Part shown: piece after piece, positions 61,453 to 64,000 of the stretch | Position numbering within the stretch: the stretch's first letter is position 1 | How the letters are laid out: each line of letters begins with the position of its first letter | NCBI RefSeq assembly: GCF_910592395.1 | Contig: NC_088310.1 | Location: 8,625,501 to 8,689,500, forward strand | Direction: 5' to 3' | From: Lineus longissimus | Taxonomy: Eukaryota; Nemertea; Pilidiophora; Heteronemertea; Lineidae | DNA: 64,000 nt | Notes under the pieces: model-generated | What the model saw: the letters and a program-made list of their open reading frames with translations, nothing else | What the model was told of the DNA's origin: nothing | Database searches by the model: none | Program-made: the position numbers and the translations under genes

Positions 61453-63629
61453 TTATCTCGCACTGTCGTCCTCTCCCATCGTCTTCTTGACACGTAGAAG
61501 CATCGTCGTGGTCCACTGGTCTAAGCGTGATATACTATCGTAGTCCTTCACTGCATCGGTGAAAGTGTCCACATCCTCTTCCTTCAGAGCCTCCATCAAT
61601 GTCTGAAAAAACGAAAATTTACATTTTTGGCAACAGAACCTTTTCATGACCTCTTGCCCTTCAAAGAGGTACAGAAGGGAAAATCATTTTCCAGCCAGGG
61701 GAGGTCCAAGCAATGCAATGCACGAGTACAACCTACACGTGACCCACTATTGGGTCATACCCATTCACTCGTGCCCAGGCCAGAAGCGCTACGAGTGCAA
61801 CAGGATGTGGTTGTGGTATGGTACTGGTTGGCTCATAAGCCTGTACCCTGGGTTCAAACTCAAGACCAATCGCTACAGAAATGGTGTGATATCAGTAGTC
61901 ACCTTCAGAAGTAAATATCACTGTCCTTTTGGACTGCTGTGTAAAAAAAATTTTGTTAATTTTTTCAAGATCAAATTTTGGTACCCAAGAAAAATTTACA
62001 TTTCACTAACCATGATTATAAAAGAAACTTTTTTGTATGTATTCAAGTACATTGATTTTGACATTTTTGCCTCTGTACTGCTTATTTCTGGATGAATTTC
62101 GATGATATTTCATGTTATCATCACACATAAAAGCATTAATTGATTTACCTTCAGCAGTTTGCATTCTCGTGCTTCGGCAAATTGTGGGAACATATCTTCA
62201 TATTTCTCCATGGCTTCCGTCCCAGCGAGAAGGTCTATACAAAGACTGCACAAAGTCGCCTTGAAGAAGTAATCCTTAGCGCCGTATTTTAATAACGTGT
62301 GATTCATGGCCGTTGTACCAATCTGAAAGAAAGAATGGCCCTGGATTATAACCAGCTATTTAGTTAGAAGTTTTAGTCCTGTTTGGTCAGGTTTAACTCC
62401 AGACAGTGACCTTTCTCCAAGCCATTAACTCACTTGTGAGTTGGTCAACAAATTAGGCATCACCAGTGTTGATGAGGAACATGTGCTCAGTCAGACCGCA
62501 CTGAAGGTGATGTTGCGACTTCTAAAAGTGTCACTGCAGCTAACATGAACAGTCCCTAGCACAAGTGGTTTGACACACTTTCAACTGGACACCATAATTA
62601 GGGGAAGCTTGCAGCAATTTGAATGTGTCACTTTGTCCATCCATCCTGTCTCACCAAAAGGAGTAATGTCACTGCATGTTAGGTGAGACTAACAACCGCA
62701 TGAAAGGTCAATGTCACAACAAACAAGCAACTGAATACTCTTTAACAAACTTCAGGGCAAGTTGCTTTTGCGAGTTTTTTTAATCATTTCTGTAACCATA
62801 CCAGAATTTCCCATTGGGTTTTCTCAAGGTAGGATGGTATCCCTGATAGTTTTGCCGGTGTGCAACATAAGGTAGAGTGGCCAGCAATTTAAGGTGGGGT
62901 GGCCCGACAGAATCCCTTTGATACAAAATTCCAGACCAAAGTAGGGTGGCTGCTTTCAAGGTTGGGTGGGACACCCTAACAAATGGTCTTGTGGAAAACC
63001 CGGGTATATGGAAACTCTTAACTGACATTGTGCACCAAATACTTAACGCTTACCTGGTCATAAATTTCAATTGCCTTTTCATACTGTTCCGACAGAGCAC
63101 AATAATGGGCTACCTTCATTAGACATTTGTTGGTTGAACTGGAATAGCAGAACAGGATCAATTAGTAATAAGTTTAACAATCAGTTCGTCCTCAGCACAG
63201 CTGTATTACATTCCATCGTACTAACCCGCCCCCCCCTCCCCCCTTACCATCTTAATCTGATCACATTTTATGATTTCTTCATGTACAAGTACACCAAATT
63301 TAAGAAGCAGCAGTATCATCTCATACCTGCGTGTCAACCAGGTTTATCCTCAACCAGGCTGGAAGGTTCCTCCTCCAATAGTTTCCATAATCACACTCAA
63401 AGCAAGGATTGCCAAAGAGAATGAATATTTATCCAAACATGTCCGTCACTGAGATTGTAAACATAATCAACAGACTCGTATCTTTTACAACATACCTTGT
63501 GGATTCCTCACTCTTGTAATAATCGGCAGCTTGTTCATAGTGAGACACAGCCTTGTCAGTGTCAATAAGTTCAGTTTCATATATCTCTGCTATGGTGATA
63601 TGATGTTTGGCAGCCATGGAAAACCGACC
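61453..63629 (-). CDS. NAPA/NAPB-like: Alpha/beta-SNAP (NSF attachment protein), C-terminal part
   Basis: Exons in transcript order: 63629-63496, 63138-63054, 62322-62149, 61602-61453. They close in phase to 180 codons plus TAA. Vertebrate alpha-SNAP has 295 residues, so roughly the first 115 lie beyond the window or beyond intron sequence running to 64000. SNAP binds SNARE complexes and recruits the NSF ATPase to take them apart. The tetratricopeptide-like helices are clear: [62 protein letters not shown]. The C-terminus [20 protein letters not shown] contains the leucine-rich segment needed to stimulate NSF, followed by an acidic tail. Alpha and beta forms cannot be told apart here. Confidence 0.95.
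62800..63005. repeat. Inverted-repeat element in a SNAP intron
   Basis: GGGTTTTCTCAAGG near 62817 and CTTGTGGAAAACCCGGG near 62990 are imperfect complements. Inside, AAGGT-GGGTGG-type blocks recur four times (62829, 62871, 62892, 62960 regions). It is probably a miniature element. Confidence 0.45.
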
Positions 63630-63650
63630 CTGAAAATTGAACACATATAT

Positions 63651-63835
63651 AGTAGAACCTCTCTATTAAGGACACCTGTGGGACTGACAAGTGCTGTCTT
63701 TAATAGAGAGGTGTCCCGATTAGAGAGGTCAAATCGAATGAAAACAACCGATTTGCGACCAGAACTAGTGTCCTCAATAGAGAGGTTGTCCTTAAGAGAG
63801 AGGTGACCACTAAGGGAGCTGCTCCACTGTAATTC
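63651..63835. mobile_element. GAGAGGTTCTACT-family repeat in a SNAP intron, next to an acceptor
   Basis: It starts AGTAGAACCTCTCTATTAAG, then GGACTGACAAGTGCTGTC, TAATAGAGAGGTGTCCCGAT, AGAGAGGTCAAATCGAATG, AACTAGTGTCCTCAATAGAG and GTCCTTAAGAGAGAGGTGAC. It is the best preserved copy in the window. Its left end lies 21 nt from the exon edge at 63629. Confidence 0.85.
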
Positions 63836-64000
63836 AGAAGTCATTCCAGCTAAATCATGATTAAAATTCAAATCCGCAGACCAAAAAGGTATCAAATCCT
63901 GCTGGAGCAGGGATCTTCTTAGTTTTGTCGTTAATTCAACCTGGATTCCACCAGTTTTCTGGTGGTGCCATTTACATTAACAGTACACCAGGGTTGAGGC

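Overview
This is animal nuclear DNA. Genes are split into small exons with GT-AG introns, intergenic DNA is AT-rich, and hairpin transposons, minisatellites and decayed retroelements are dense. The repeat types (palindromic AGCTCACCT elements with long TCG runs, many ACATGTA motifs, GGGGCGGATCCA elements) suggest a marine invertebrate, probably a lophotrochozoan such as a mollusc, brachiopod or annelid. The phylum cannot be fixed from the sequence alone.

Four conserved protein genes were assembled exon by exon, with every junction checked for reading phase. (1) A synaptotagmin-14/16 gene, + strand, 7276-24497: 11 coding exons, 588 codons, two C2 domains lacking the usual calcium ligands, small symmetric exons in the linker and a possible internal first exon. 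(2) Zeta-class glutathione transferase / maleylacetoacetate isomerase (GSTZ1), - strand, 36661-40740: 8 exons, 212 aa. (3) Golgin-84 (GOLGA5), + strand, 41381-48055: 12 coding exons, 749 aa, C-terminal membrane anchor; it lies head to head with GSTZ1 over about 640 bp. (4) Alpha/beta-SNAP, - strand, 61453-63629: the last four coding exons, with the 5' part beyond the window. Golgin-84 and SNAP both serve Golgi/SNARE membrane traffic and the synaptotagmin is a C2 trafficking protein, but nothing here shows joint regulation. The vertebrate orthologues SYT16, GSTZ1 and GOLGA5 all lie on human chromosome 14, so this may be a remnant of old animal linkage.

The gene-poor stretches hold the unusual material. 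At 30.55-34.65 kb and 49.95-57.3 kb lie two large blocks of minisatellite whose repeat orientation flips inside the block, as in Foldback/TU-type transposons. They share a degenerate spacer repeat and copies of a small hairpin element. Inside the second block, a hairpin element has been split by two head-to-tail copies of a tyrosine-recombinase element (51005-54346). Each copy starts with the same 64 bp, ends with the same 74 bp and has 13-bp terminal inverted repeats. One copy carries a decayed recombinase reading region; the other is a 691-bp version without it. No reverse transcriptase was seen between the ends.

Other repeats: a 61-bp minisatellite in a synaptotagmin intron, a 51-bp minisatellite at 27.35-27.9 kb with a 196-codon antisense reading frame, a (TCG)n-bearing element at 25.0-26.2 kb with three ~300-bp modules, a LINE 3' end in a GSTZ1 intron, and several dispersed inverted-repeat families. 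One family sits about 20 nt from a splice acceptor in both the golgin-84 and SNAP genes. No tRNA, rRNA or CRISPR array was recognised.
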